Assembly: GCA_028290285.1 (NCBI GenBank)
Contig: JAQGKD010000090.1
Span: 62,001-126,000 of the forward strand
Direction: 5' to 3'
Length of the DNA: 64,000 nt
DNA from: Hyphomicrobiales bacterium
Lineage (GTDB): Bacteria; Pseudomonadota; Alphaproteobacteria; Rhizobiales; Beijerinckiaceae
A model generated the notes under the pieces. That model did not search any database. It saw nothing but the letters and a program-made list of their open reading frames with translations, and was not told the origin of the DNA. The position numbers and the translations under genes were made by a program. Below are positions 7,989 through 15,437 of this stretch, one piece after another; position 1 is the first letter of the stretch; every line of letters begins with the position of its first letter.

Positions 7989-8109
7989 GCCGGACGGCGA
8001 CCGGGGGCGAGCACGGATGTACTGCCGCCCCCGGCGCTTCCTTCAGACCGCCATGCTGCTCGCGAAAGTGCGCAGTCGATGCGCGGGACGAGGATCGGAG
8101 ATCGACGAT

Positions 8110-8358
8110 ATGGCACGAGTCACCTATTACGTCGCGATTCCCTTCGTCTCGAACGAGGAAGGCTGCCTTTTGCCTGGTGAGGCGAAGGAGTTTCAGTCCT
8201 CTGAGTCAGCGAGGCGAGCCGCGCAGCGGTTCGCTTCCGAGAACGGCGCAGGGGGCGTCGCCTTCTCCCGCACTGACGGCCCTGCGACAGGCGACTTGGA
8301 CGAGGCGGTCGTTATTGCGCGCTACGGCTCTGTGCTGGACGAATCGCCGAGCGGCTGA
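8110..8358 (+). CDS. Hypothetical phage protein, 82 aa
   Basis: Start chosen at ATG 8110 (MARVTYYVAIPFVSNEEG). It reads as a small alpha/beta protein: strand, then a helix around SARRAAQRFASENG, then strands with AFSRTDGPATGDLDEAVVIA. This shape resembles short phage proteins annotated only as hypothetical. No partner is visible apart from the flanking small genes. Confidence 0.48.
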   Translation: MARVTYYVAIPFVSNEEGCLLPGEAKEFQSSESARRAAQRFASENGAGGVAFSRTDGPATGDLDEAVVIARYGSVLDESPSG

Positions 8359-8443
8359 AGTACCCATCACGACATATTCCCTAGGGCTCCCACTGAGATA
8401 TCCTTGCTGCTGTGAGTGCGCTGCATCGACATGGGAGGTTCAA

Positions 8444-8746
8444 ATGCGTTTCATCGATCGTGAGGGGAAAGAAGTCCAGCAGGGAGCAAAATGTTTGGCG
8501 GTGCGGGACAACGGCGACGGCTCCACGACGGTTTATTTCAAGTCAGAAGAAGACCTGAAAGTGCTAACAGCGAACATGGAATCATCGGGAATTACCGGCC
8601 CGGAGACGACACTGGACCATTGGCGTCCTGGTCTCCTTTCTCAGTGTTCCTATACGGTGCCTGATGGCTGCGACGCGGGAACTTGTTCTGTTGGCAGTTG
8701 CACGAGCGTCGTACGGGGCGATTATCGATATTGCATGTGCCTTTAG
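8444..8746 (+). CDS. Hypothetical protein, 100 aa, Cys-rich C-terminus
   Basis: Begins at ATG 8444 after GGGAGG (8433-8438), a strong ribosome binding site. The N-terminal half is beta-like (MRFIDREGKEVQQGAKCLAV); the C-terminal 25 residues hold five cysteines (CDAGTCSVGSC and CMC), which could bind metal or form disulfides. No known family is recognised. Confidence 0.48.
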   Translation: MRFIDREGKEVQQGAKCLAVRDNGDGSTTVYFKSEEDLKVLTANMESSGITGPETTLDHWRPGLLSQCSYTVPDGCDAGTCSVGSCTSVVRGDYRYCMCL

Positions 8747-8817
8747 AATTTGCGACGCGGGAAATTGACCCGCGGAGAGTTTCCCGAAGGGGCGGGCTAT
8801 GCTCTCTCGGGCATCTT

Positions 8818-9138
8818 TCAGCGCTTAGCCGAAACATGTCGTGAGTCCCAGCGGGCCCGCCGCGCGGCAGCATTCCGGCTGAACCGCTCGCGCCATTTGG
8901 CGTGGGCGGGCTCCCCCTCCATACGGCCGGCGCACTTGGAGCCGCACGTGAGCGTCACAGGGTGGTCAGGGTGCCCCATGGTATGGGCGTATCTGACCGA
9001 CTGCCGATCGCACATCTCGCACGTGATCTGTTCTTCGCCGAGATCTACAAAGCCGACGCACTTCCAGCCGTCGTGAGGCACTCCCGGCTCGTGCCATTTT
9101 CCGTTTCCGTGCGTCCGCCTCTCGATGACCTTCGTCAT
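8818..9138 (-). CDS. Small zinc-binding-like phage protein, minus strand
   Basis: A 106 aa protein on the strand opposite to its neighbours. A likely zinc site is formed by CEMC, then C(GSK)C about 25 residues later, with an AHTMGHPDHPV segment between. The N-terminus is basic (MTKVIERRTHGNGKWHEPGV) and the C-terminus carries an Arg-rich helix (AKWRERFSRNAAARRARW). The minus-strand start follows GGGGAACACA. Function unknown; binding of DNA or RNA is possible. Confidence 0.55.
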   Translation of the reverse strand: MTKVIERRTHGNGKWHEPGVPHDGWKCVGFVDLGEEQITCEMCDRQSVRYAHTMGHPDHPVTLTCGSKCAGRMEGEPAHAKWRERFSRNAAARRARWDSRHVSAKR

Positions 9139-9278
9139 TGTGTTCCCCTGCCTGTTGAGAGTCTAGAGTCGCAGAGCAGGTCGGTGGTCGGAAGCTCACA
9201 AACACGAGGCACTGAGTAGTGACCTGCATTTAGCGGAATCCGACGCGTAGTTATTTCCATACGAGACAAGGGAACACC

Positions 9279-10202
9279 ATGCCTGTTATCCGCCACGAAC
9301 TCTTCCAGCGCATTTTCAACTCGCCCCTGATGATGCACCCGGGCAAGGCGCAAGCGGGCCTAGAGGGCATGGGCGGCCGCGTAGTCGACGAGCAGCTCGT
9401 CATCGTTTCGGAGGGAACGTCGCTCGACCACGTCGCCGGACGGAATACCTTGGTCGCCGGTGCGCTCGGTGATCCCCTGGGCGCGCGCTACGACGCAGCG
9501 CGGCGCGCGCCCTATGCCATGATCGGCAATGTCGCGATCATCCCGATCGAGGGCACGCTCGTGCACAAGGGCGCCTATGTCGGCGCCTCATCGGGTCTGA
9601 CCTCCTACCAAGGCATCATCACGCAGGTGAATCGCGTTCGTCAGGATCCGAAGGTGGCAGGCGTTGTCTTCGAGGTGGACAGCTTCGGCGGCGAGGTGGA
9701 TGGCGCATTCGGGACCGCGGCGATAATTGCGCAGCTCTCGAGCGAAAAGCCGACCATAGCCATCCTGACGGAGAACGCGTGCTCCGCCGCGTATCTCCTT
9801 GCCTCTGCTGCGCGCCAGATCGTCATGCCGGAGACCGGCACCGCCGGGTCGATCGGCGTCATCACCATGCACACCGATGTTTCCAAGGCGCTCAAGAAAG
9901 AGGGCGTCAAGGTCACCATCATCACAGCCGGAGCTCGGAAGGCGGACGGGAACCCGCTCGGTCCGCTGCCGGACGAGGTGCAGAGCCGCATGCAGGAGCA
10001 GGTCGAGAAAACCCGCGTGATCTTCGCTCGCGTTGTCGGCCAATACCGCGGCAAGCGTTTCACGGCAGCGCAGGCCCTGGCGACGGAGGCAGCGACCTTC
10101 GACGGTCGCGACGCATGCTTGATCGGCATGGTCGACGCAGTCGCCTTCCCCGCGACCGCGTTCGAGGCGTTCGAGCGGGAGATGCGTGGGCGACGGGCGT
10201 GA
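9279..10202 (+). CDS. S49 family head maturation protease (SppA/lambda gpC-like)
   Basis: A 307 aa protein of the ClpP-like S49 fold that processes head proteins during capsid maturation. Likely nucleophile Ser in NACSAAYLLASAA at about residue 169; the supporting segment GTAGSIGVITMHTDVSKALK follows, with candidate catalytic Lys. It matches the element 2 protease (22329-23246) along its length, with identical DNA of 78 bp (9846-9923) and 49 bp (9549-9597). No portal or capsid gene accompanies it here. Confidence 0.88.
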   Translation: MPVIRHELFQRIFNSPLMMHPGKAQAGLEGMGGRVVDEQLVIVSEGTSLDHVAGRNTLVAGALGDPLGARYDAARRAPYAMIGNVAIIPIEGTLVHKGAYVGASSGLTSYQGIITQVNRVRQDPKVAGVVFEVDSFGGEVDGAFGTAAIIAQLSSEKPTIAILTENACSAAYLLASAARQIVMPETGTAGSIGVITMHTDVSKALKKEGVKVTIITAGARKADGNPLGPLPDEVQSRMQEQVEKTRVIFARVVGQYRGKRFTAAQALATEAATFDGRDACLIGMVDAVAFPATAFEAFEREMRGRRA

Positions 10203-10281
10203 GCCCGCCGAGGCTCACCCGTTTACAGAGCATTAGCCAAGAAACCACAATGTACGTCGTCGAACCCATCCGCAGAGCCAT

Positions 10282-10298
10282 CTCAGCCATTGGCTGAG
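10282..10298 (+). repeat. Short perfect dyad
   Basis: CTCAGCCA and TGGCTGAG flank a single T, giving a 17-base dyad in the 119-base gap between the S49 gene and the 115 aa gene. It could be an operator half-site pair or a small transcript hairpin. There is no T run after it, so it is not an obvious terminator. Confidence 0.35.
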
Positions 10299-10321
10299 TC
10301 TATCGGCGGGAGGTTCTCATC

Positions 10322-10669
10322 ATGACACCTATGCGCCAGGCATTCGTTATCGCCTTGATGTTGGTGGAGCACGAAGACTCGATCGAGCGGCTCCTAATCA
10401 ACAAATGGCTGATCGCAACCATGGACTGCGCCCGTGACGACGCGGAGGCAGGGGCGGCGGCGCAGTTCGTCGCTGCAGCGATCCTCTACCTCGACGCCCG
10501 CCATATCGGCGACTCTGCCGAGATCGCGGCAGCCCTTTTGGACCTTGAGGTTTTCACGCAAAACCTGGCGGCCGTCATGCTTCTGCGCCGAGGGCGGGTC
10601 AAGGTAGCCCCTCGTCGCGGGAATATCGCAAATGGCCAGCGAACCTCCGGCGGCATTTCGCTGCATTGA
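10322..10669 (+). CDS. Hypothetical phage protein, 115 aa
   Basis: ATG 10322 follows GGGAGG (10309-10314). A largely helical protein with hydrophobic segments (AFVIALMLVEHEDSIERLL, AAQFVAAAILYLDARHIGD), not long enough for clear membrane spans. No known domain. It is the last plus-strand gene before the SRAP pseudogene and the minus-strand cargo block. Confidence 0.45.
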   Translation: MTPMRQAFVIALMLVEHEDSIERLLINKWLIATMDCARDDAEAGAAAQFVAAAILYLDARHIGDSAEIAAALLDLEVFTQNLAAVMLLRRGRVKVAPRRGNIANGQRTSGGISLH

Positions 10670-10711
10670 CGGGAACCGCTGATCGGCGCCGTCGCGCCTT
10701 GAAGCCCCGGC

Positions 10712-10749
10712 ATGCGCCCCCAGGCGGCGATCGCCGCCTGGGGGCGCAT
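10712..10749 (+). repeat. Perfect 38-bp palindrome
   Basis: The 19 bases 10712-10730 (ATGCGCCCCCAGGCGGCGA) are the exact reverse complement of 10731-10749, with no loop. It forms the first recognisable part of the SRAP pseudogene. A zero-spacer palindrome of this length is unlikely by chance and marks either a rearrangement junction or a protein binding site. Confidence 0.85.
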
Positions 10750-11014
10750 TGCGCAGGATCGCACGGGCAACCTGCCCCCACTGCCTGGCGTGTTCCCGGA
10801 CTATGCCGCGCCGATCGAGCGCATGGGCGAAGACGGCCGGGAGCTCGTGCTCGCCCGGTGGGGCATGCCGCCGCCCGCCTCAGCGCTCAAGGGTCGCACC
10901 ACGGACCAGGCGTCACGAACGTCCGCAACGTGCAGTCGCCGCACTGGCGCCGGTGGCTGGGGCAAGGGAGCCGCTGCATCGTGCCGTTCACCTTTTTCTG
11001 TGCTGCGCGCCCTG
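10712..11014 (+). pseudogene. Broken SRAP (SOS response-associated peptidase, YedK-like) gene
   Basis: Two reading frames give consecutive pieces of one SRAP protein. The first carries DRTGNLPPLPGVFPDYAAPI and ELVLARWGMPPPASALKGR; the second, from about 10908, continues PGVTNVRNVQSPHWRRWLG and CIVPFTFF. One missing C near 10908 explains the frame change. The N-terminal MCN/MCG segment with the catalytic Cys2 is missing, and the sequence loses similarity soon after VPFTFF. Intact SRAP proteins crosslink to abasic sites in single-stranded DNA; this copy cannot work. Confidence 0.78.
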
Positions 11015-11064
11015 CTACCACGCGCGCGTGACGAATCACGCGCGGAGGTGCTGCTGCCCGAACC

Positions 11065-11514
11065 TCAGTTCACCTTGTCCAGCAGTTTGAACATGATGTT
11101 TGTGATGCGAACGTAGCAAAAGACCGCGGCTGCGCCGAAAAAAATCCATACTGCATTGAAGACGCCCGAGACCTTTGGATCACCGCCGGCGCTGACAAAG
11201 AACCCGAGGACTGAGAGGCACGCAAAAGCCACTGCAGTCCAAATCCCAGCCCGCAGAAACCGAAAGAGGTCACGCTCGCGTCCGTACTCGCGGAGCGCCT
11301 TGTAAATGGGCGTGTGCTTTATTGTAAGGATGATAGCCTTCGACACGCCGAGGAACGACGCAAGGATGGATGCGACAGTCGCAGATGAGCTGAAGAGATT
11401 ATCCGGTGTTTGCGGAAACGGCGAGCCCAGACGGAGCCAAGCCACCACAACGGCCGCGGCTACCAGCCACGGCCAGAATAACTCCCACGTCCGACCGGTG
11501 AACATTTTTCTCAT
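11065..11514 (-). CDS. Four-helix membrane protein, RexB-like effector candidate
   Basis: A 149 aa protein from the ATG at 11514, which overlaps the stop of the upstream partner as ATGA. Likely membrane segments lie at residues 12-28 (WPWLVAAAVVVAWLRL), 43-64, 88-110 (WTAVAFACLSVLGFFVSAG) and 115-136 (FNAVWIFFGAAAVFCYVRI). Size, four helices and coupling to a ~290 aa soluble protein parallel lambda RexB (144 aa, inner-membrane channel) beside RexA. I see no clear residue-level match to RexB, so the call rests on architecture. A longer start at 11538 exists but is less likely. Confidence 0.55.
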   Translation of the reverse strand: MRKMFTGRTWELFWPWLVAAAVVVAWLRLGSPFPQTPDNLFSSSATVASILASFLGVSKAIILTIKHTPIYKALREYGRERDLFRFLRAGIWTAVAFACLSVLGFFVSAGGDPKVSGVFNAVWIFFGAAAVFCYVRITNIMFKLLDKVN

Positions 11515-12377
11515 CCGAGTTGCTGGTTGGCTTGCCAAGCTTCGAAGGCTTGCCTCAGAGCTGCAAAACGCTCTTTCCGACCGAACCGACGCCCGGTCTT
11601 CTGCACCGGGATGTCTGCCTCGAGGCGTGCGCGCAACAGATCAATCGGCTCGCTCGGTGCGTCTTCGTCTTCTCGGGCCGTAATGCAGAGGCTAAAGACG
11701 TCTTCCTTTATTCCCAGCAGGTCTGAGATAAATGATTTTGCTTGCGAAAGGTTAAGTGTTGATGTTTTTCCGCGCTGGGCAGAGATCGAAAACGAGAACT
11801 TCTCGGCGCTTCCTACGAGCGGATTGCTCAAGAAGCTGTTTAACGATGCGTCCTTGAGAGCTCCGTTCGCGACAACTCCGGGCACGTACATCGAGACCTC
11901 AAGCTTTTTGACGAGGCTCATATGCATAAGCCGAGCGGCTGCATCCGTCGATAACACAGCTGAAAATCCGTAGCCGCTCACTTCGCCATCCGCTCCATCT
12001 CCCTCGATGAAATCACGGCAAAACCCGGAGAGATAGGTCTGGATCCTCGCTACCCTGGGCCCAGAGTGATTGTACTGAAGGATCGCTCGCGACGTCTTGG
12101 AATACAGAAGGGCGGTTTCGTGCCCAAAGCCCTCAGTGTCTTCGAGTTCGAAATCTTCGATGGGATTGCTGACGCTAGCTCGACCGGGCCCCTCATGTCG
12201 AATTGTGGCGAAATCGGCCAGTGCGTAATCGCCAGCAACGAGCAGGTCTTCGAGCCGAAGATCGACCCCAGAAATCGTACGAAGCCGCTTATCGAGCGGC
12301 AAAGCGGCGATCCTCTCCAGGACCTGCCGCATATCGAGGGCACCGAGTTGATCTACCTTGAACGCGTGAATCTTCAT
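11511..12377 (-). CDS. RexA/DUF6731-like soluble protein, exclusion sensor candidate
   Basis: A 288 aa protein; start chosen at MKIHAFKVDQLG (12377). Residues ~76-118 (DFELEDTEGFGHETALLY, then NHSGPRVARIQTYLS) and ~148-167 (ARLMHMSLVKKLEVSMYVPG) resemble in order and spacing the lambda RexA segments with an acidic 'DDESLGFPSFLF' stretch and 'MHMHFIGRTTVKVEAKLP'. This is a by-eye similarity and needs a profile test; the DUF6731 label is tentative. RexA binds DNA and is thought to activate RexB on superinfection. The stop overlaps the start of the membrane gene, so the two are made together. Confidence 0.52.
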   Translation of the reverse strand: MKIHAFKVDQLGALDMRQVLERIAALPLDKRLRTISGVDLRLEDLLVAGDYALADFATIRHEGPGRASVSNPIEDFELEDTEGFGHETALLYSKTSRAILQYNHSGPRVARIQTYLSGFCRDFIEGDGADGEVSGYGFSAVLSTDAAARLMHMSLVKKLEVSMYVPGVVANGALKDASLNSFLSNPLVGSAEKFSFSISAQRGKTSTLNLSQAKSFISDLLGIKEDVFSLCITAREDEDAPSEPIDLLRARLEADIPVQKTGRRFGRKERFAALRQAFEAWQANQQLG

Positions 12378-12583
12378 TCGGCCCCCCGGCTTGCTTTCGT
12401 TCCCAGCTCTTGCCTTCCGCGAGGCATTTTGAGCTTGTCGTCTCCAGTATCTACGACACTTCGGCAGTGGAGTCTTTTCGATGACATGGGTTTGGGGGGC
12501 GGATCCGCGAACGCCTGAAGCTCCGAGTGCCCATAGGACCGAGTGACCGCGCGTGCCCGACCGGTAAGCCATCTCCCCGCCGC

Positions 12584-13789
12584 TCACCGTCTCGCTTCGC
12601 CCAGAAGCTTGTGCGCGCGTTTCCGGATTGGTTCGCTCCCGAGCGCGGCCAAGCGCCCGAGGTGCGCGCAGACCAGACGAATTTCTTTGCCGCCCGCCCA
12701 CATTACAGCGATCGCGTGCCCAGCCTCTGCCCCCGTGGGACGCATCCTGCCGCACCAATAGCGGAGCAAGTCAGGGTCGAGAGCTTCTGGCGGCAGCTGC
12801 GTGCGCGGATCGAGCTGAAGTCGCTCCTCAGCAAATGCGAGCAGGATCGCAATCGACGCCTCGCCGGCGACAATATCTGCCCGGGCAGCCCAAAGCAGCG
12901 CGGTGAGCCCGGGCTTTGCACGCTTGAATGCGCGCCGGTGATCAGGGTGCGTCAGGCTCTCCCCCGACACGAATTGCTGAAAATGGTCGGGGGGGCGTTC
13001 GATTACGTTTCCGGTGCGGTGATCCGTCAAGCCAACGATGCGGCTGGCCCGGAAAGTTCGCTCGCCGTCTCGGAGGTAGCAGTGTCCTGATATGAAGAGA
13101 TGGCTTCCGTCCGGCCTGACGTCGTCAAGACGCAGAACGCGCGAGGTTATCTCACCCTGCGAGTCCCCGTACTCGACCCCGTAGACCAGGCCGGACAAGG
13201 TGCCTATCGGCGGCAGTGGGTGTGCAAGGAAATCCGGATGAGCTGCGTGCGTAAGTTCGGACTGCGGATCGGCACCGCGAAGCACTGCGGCAAAGGCGGA
13301 CGACGAGAACAGGTCGCCGTCACGCGACCAGCTGTGGCGATCGTCGGCCGCGTACGTGCGCTTAGCACCGTCTTCGACGACATTAACGTACGTCCTGCCG
13401 CTCGAGCCGGTCGCGAGGGAAACCAGAGTGCATTCCGTTTCGCTTCGGCGTGAAACCCGCCGCACCAGAATGCCCTGTAGATCCGCGCTAGCCCGCTCCC
13501 ACATGGCGCGGACGAAGGACGCATATCGCTCCTCGTCCTCGTCGAGTTCGCCCGCGTCCGCCTCGCTACGCCGGCGTATGCCAGAGTCGCGGCTGTTGGA
13601 GGGCTCCCGGCGGTCGAGGTTCATTTCTTGGGGCGAAAGATCCGGCGCCGCGCCGTAAGCCGGCGCGGGCTCTCTCAGAGTGCGCCACTTCTGCGCCTGC
13701 GACTCGGGAGGTGCCGCCCGTGCCATGCGACGGAGCATGAGCCAAACGACCGCGGTTAGCGCTAGCAGACAGATGATGAGAATCCCCAT
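12584..13789 (-). CDS. Membrane-anchored WYL-domain protein
   Basis: A 401 aa protein from ATG 13789, preceded by GGAGG. Residues 3-19 (ILIICLLALTAVVWLML) are one membrane anchor; a charged linker follows (residues 70-90, DAGELDEDEERYASF). Residues ~198-265 form a WYL domain: strand GLVYGVEYGDSQGE, then VLRLDDVRPDG, HLFISGHCYLRDGERTFRAS and RI. The C-terminal 110 residues are helical (IVAGEASIAILLAFAEERL). WYL domains sense ligands, often nucleic acid, and are frequent in defence loci, but usually with an HTH, which is absent here. Confidence 0.68.
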   Translation of the reverse strand: MGILIICLLALTAVVWLMLRRMARAAPPESQAQKWRTLREPAPAYGAAPDLSPQEMNLDRREPSNSRDSGIRRRSEADAGELDEDEERYASFVRAMWERASADLQGILVRRVSRRSETECTLVSLATGSSGRTYVNVVEDGAKRTYAADDRHSWSRDGDLFSSSAFAAVLRGADPQSELTHAAHPDFLAHPLPPIGTLSGLVYGVEYGDSQGEITSRVLRLDDVRPDGSHLFISGHCYLRDGERTFRASRIVGLTDHRTGNVIERPPDHFQQFVSGESLTHPDHRRAFKRAKPGLTALLWAARADIVAGEASIAILLAFAEERLQLDPRTQLPPEALDPDLLRYWCGRMRPTGAEAGHAIAVMWAGGKEIRLVCAHLGRLAALGSEPIRKRAHKLLGEARR

Positions 13790-13877
13790 AGCGCACCTCC
13801 CCCGAGCAGGGGAGCACGGCCGGGGCGGGGAGTCGAGATCTGCGAGGATGTGAGACGATCTGCGAACGCGCGAAAAC

Positions 13878-13898
13878 ACCGGTTGAAAATTAACCGGT
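13878..13898 (+). promoter_or_regulatory. Operator-like dyad upstream of the WYL gene
   Basis: ACCGGTT (13878-13884) and AACCGGT (13892-13898) flank an AT-rich 7-base centre (GAAAATT). A second, slightly offset pair GAACGCG (13864-13870) and CGCGTTC (13900-13906) surrounds it. It lies between the minus-strand WYL gene and the plus-strand antirepressor gene, where a regulator could control both. No clean -35/-10 pair can be assigned by eye. Confidence 0.45.
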
Positions 13899-14109
13899 TC
13901 GCGTTCATGCTGCCCGTGGGTGTAGCAACCCGGACCAGTGATACGCCCGCGACCCTTTGGCGAGGGAAGCCGGCGAAATAGCGCGAGCCCTAGGGCTCAG
14001 CGATGGCGGCGCCTTGGCGGGCGCGCCGAACCCGACCTTTATGGCCGGGGGCGGTGCGACATGTCCAGAGGGAAACCTTAAAAGCGCGCCGACCTGTCTC
14101 ACTGGCAGG

Positions 14110-14157
14110 TTGCTACCCCCCGGCTGCCAGGTCTGACACCTGGCGGGGCTGTAGCAA
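14110..14157 (+). promoter_or_regulatory. Structured leader hairpin before the antirepressor gene
   Basis: TTGCTAC (14110-14116) pairs with GTAGCAA (14151-14157), and an inner GCCAGGT/ACCTGGC pair closes around a CTGAC loop, giving a long imperfect hairpin. A related copy of half of it (TCACTGGCAGG, about 14098-14108) lies just upstream. The hairpin ends 23 bases before the ATG at 14181, so it may affect translation or processing of that message. It is not followed by a T run. Confidence 0.48.
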
Positions 14158-14180
14158 GCCTTTTCCAGTGAGCAGCAGTA

Positions 14181-15032
14181 ATGATCTCTGCAATTGTGGC
14201 ATCGGAGACGCCAACGGCGATCTCCGCGCGTGATCTCGTCGTGCAATCGTTCGACGAGCCCCGTATCCCCGACATCCTCCTGGCCGTCCGTCTCGGCTTC
14301 GAGCGTCCCCGCAAGATCCGCGAGCTGATCGAGCGAAACCGGGCCGAGCTCGAAACCTATGGCGAACTCCCGGTGCGCGTGGGTTCGCCCCACGGTGGGG
14401 CAAACCCCAAGGGCGGCCGCCCGGGCAAGGCGTACTTCCTCACCGAAGGGCAGGCGCTCGTGATCTGCGCCTTGGCACGGACGCCGGTTGCGGCGGCAAT
14501 CCGGCGTGAGATCATCGTCGTGTTCCAGTCCTACCGCGCCTGGAAGGTGAATGAGACCGAGGCCCCAGATGCGTGGCGCGACATGATGGTCGTTCGCGGC
14601 CTTCTCGAGCGCGGGGTCGAGACCTTGCTCGATTTGCTCAACGTCATCGACGCGAACCCTGACGACGAGGACGATCGGGAAGGTGATTCGGTCGAAGAGG
14701 AAGGTGAGCCTTCACTTGGCGCTCCCGAGCTGGATTGCAGCTACGTGGGGGACCAGACCAACTGGGCTCGAGGCTCGGGTTGCGACGCTGAGCAGGACGA
14801 CACAGATCATGAGCCCAGCCTCGCCTCTTCAAATGAGAGGTCCGATCAAACCTCGTGGGGTTGGTTCGGAAACGATCGTGACATCGAGGAGGAACACAAC
14901 GGTCGAGAGCCCGACACCGACGGTGAGCCGACGCTGGGGAGCACCGAGGACGTCGCCAAGAAGGGGCTTGGTCGATCGATTCCAGGGCCGTTGGTCACAT
15001 GGCGTGCGACGGGGAGCACGAACCGTCCCTAG
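14181..15032 (+). CDS. Phage antirepressor-like protein with repeat tail
   Basis: A 283 aa protein. Residues ~12-130 resemble phage antirepressor/Rha-type N-terminal DNA-binding domains: ARDLVVQSFDEPRIPDILL, GFERPRKIRELIERNRAEL, then GRPGKAYFLTEGQALVICAL and AAIRREIIVVFQSYRAW. Residues ~165-270 are acidic repeats around EPSLGA, EPSLAS and EPTLGS with DQT.W segments. The next ORF (14999) continues the same repeat in another frame, so the gene may be frameshifted or the repeats may be shared between two genes. Such proteins usually relieve repression or regulate lysogeny. Confidence 0.6.
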   Translation: MISAIVASETPTAISARDLVVQSFDEPRIPDILLAVRLGFERPRKIRELIERNRAELETYGELPVRVGSPHGGANPKGGRPGKAYFLTEGQALVICALARTPVAAAIRREIIVVFQSYRAWKVNETEAPDAWRDMMVVRGLLERGVETLLDLLNVIDANPDDEDDREGDSVEEEGEPSLGAPELDCSYVGDQTNWARGSGCDAEQDDTDHEPSLASSNERSDQTSWGWFGNDRDIEEEHNGREPDTDGEPTLGSTEDVAKKGLGRSIPGPLVTWRATGSTNRP

Positions 15033-15391
15033 GTTCGCAGAACGTCGACATCGACGGGGTTGCTGTCACCCTCGAAAACGGCAGGCAGGTGATCCTCCCG
15101 AACCGGACGTTCGACCAGGGCCTCTGGGCCGAGGGCGGTTCCTCTTTCGATGGGGAGCTGGGCGACAATGAAGATCACGAGCACGATGGGCGCGAGCCCG
15201 ACAGCGATATGTGCGATCCGATCGAGCGTGACGAGCGCGAGCAAATTCCCGCTCACACGCGCCAGTGGATGACCTTGTCGGACATCGTGGGCATGCGCGC
15301 AGCCGGTGACTCGGTCGAGCGCCTGCGTGTCATCCTCCTGAAGCTGCGGGGCAGGGCGGATCAGCCCGGTCCGCTCTTTGCCGTTAGCTGA
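14999..15391 (+). CDS. EPSLGS-repeat acidic protein, possibly part of the antirepressor gene
   Basis: A 130 aa reading that overlaps the antirepressor-like gene by 34 bases in another frame. It opens with ACDGEHEPSLGSQNVDIDG, the same repeat type as in the upstream tail, continues with an acidic region (GDNEDHEHDGREPDSD), and ends with a small helical HTH-like segment (WMTLSDIVGMRAAGDSVERL). Either this is a separate overlapping gene or one base change split a single ~410 aa repeat protein. Repeats of this EPSLGS type are widespread and unexplained in alphaproteobacterial prophage proteins (from memory). Confidence 0.5.
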   Translation: MACDGEHEPSLGSQNVDIDGVAVTLENGRQVILPNRTFDQGLWAEGGSSFDGELGDNEDHEHDGREPDSDMCDPIERDEREQIPAHTRQWMTLSDIVGMRAAGDSVERLRVILLKLRGRADQPGPLFAVS

Positions 15392-15437
15392 GAAAAGCAA
15401 CCGGCCCGGCCCGCACCGCGCGGCCGGGCCTCTTTGC

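Noticed and set aside
10282..10298. Dyad as a terminator behind the S49 gene
   Set aside because: There is no T run and the stem is only 8 bp with a single-base loop.
12378..12758. Upstream extension of the RexA-like frame to 12758
   Set aside because: The extra ~127 codons are low-complexity and overlap the WYL gene. ATG 12377 gives a protein that begins with a normal beta-strand start.
13566..13817. Small minus-strand frame overlapping the N-terminus of the WYL gene
   Set aside because: Out-of-frame reading; no recognisable features, and the WYL gene has its own RBS and membrane anchor.
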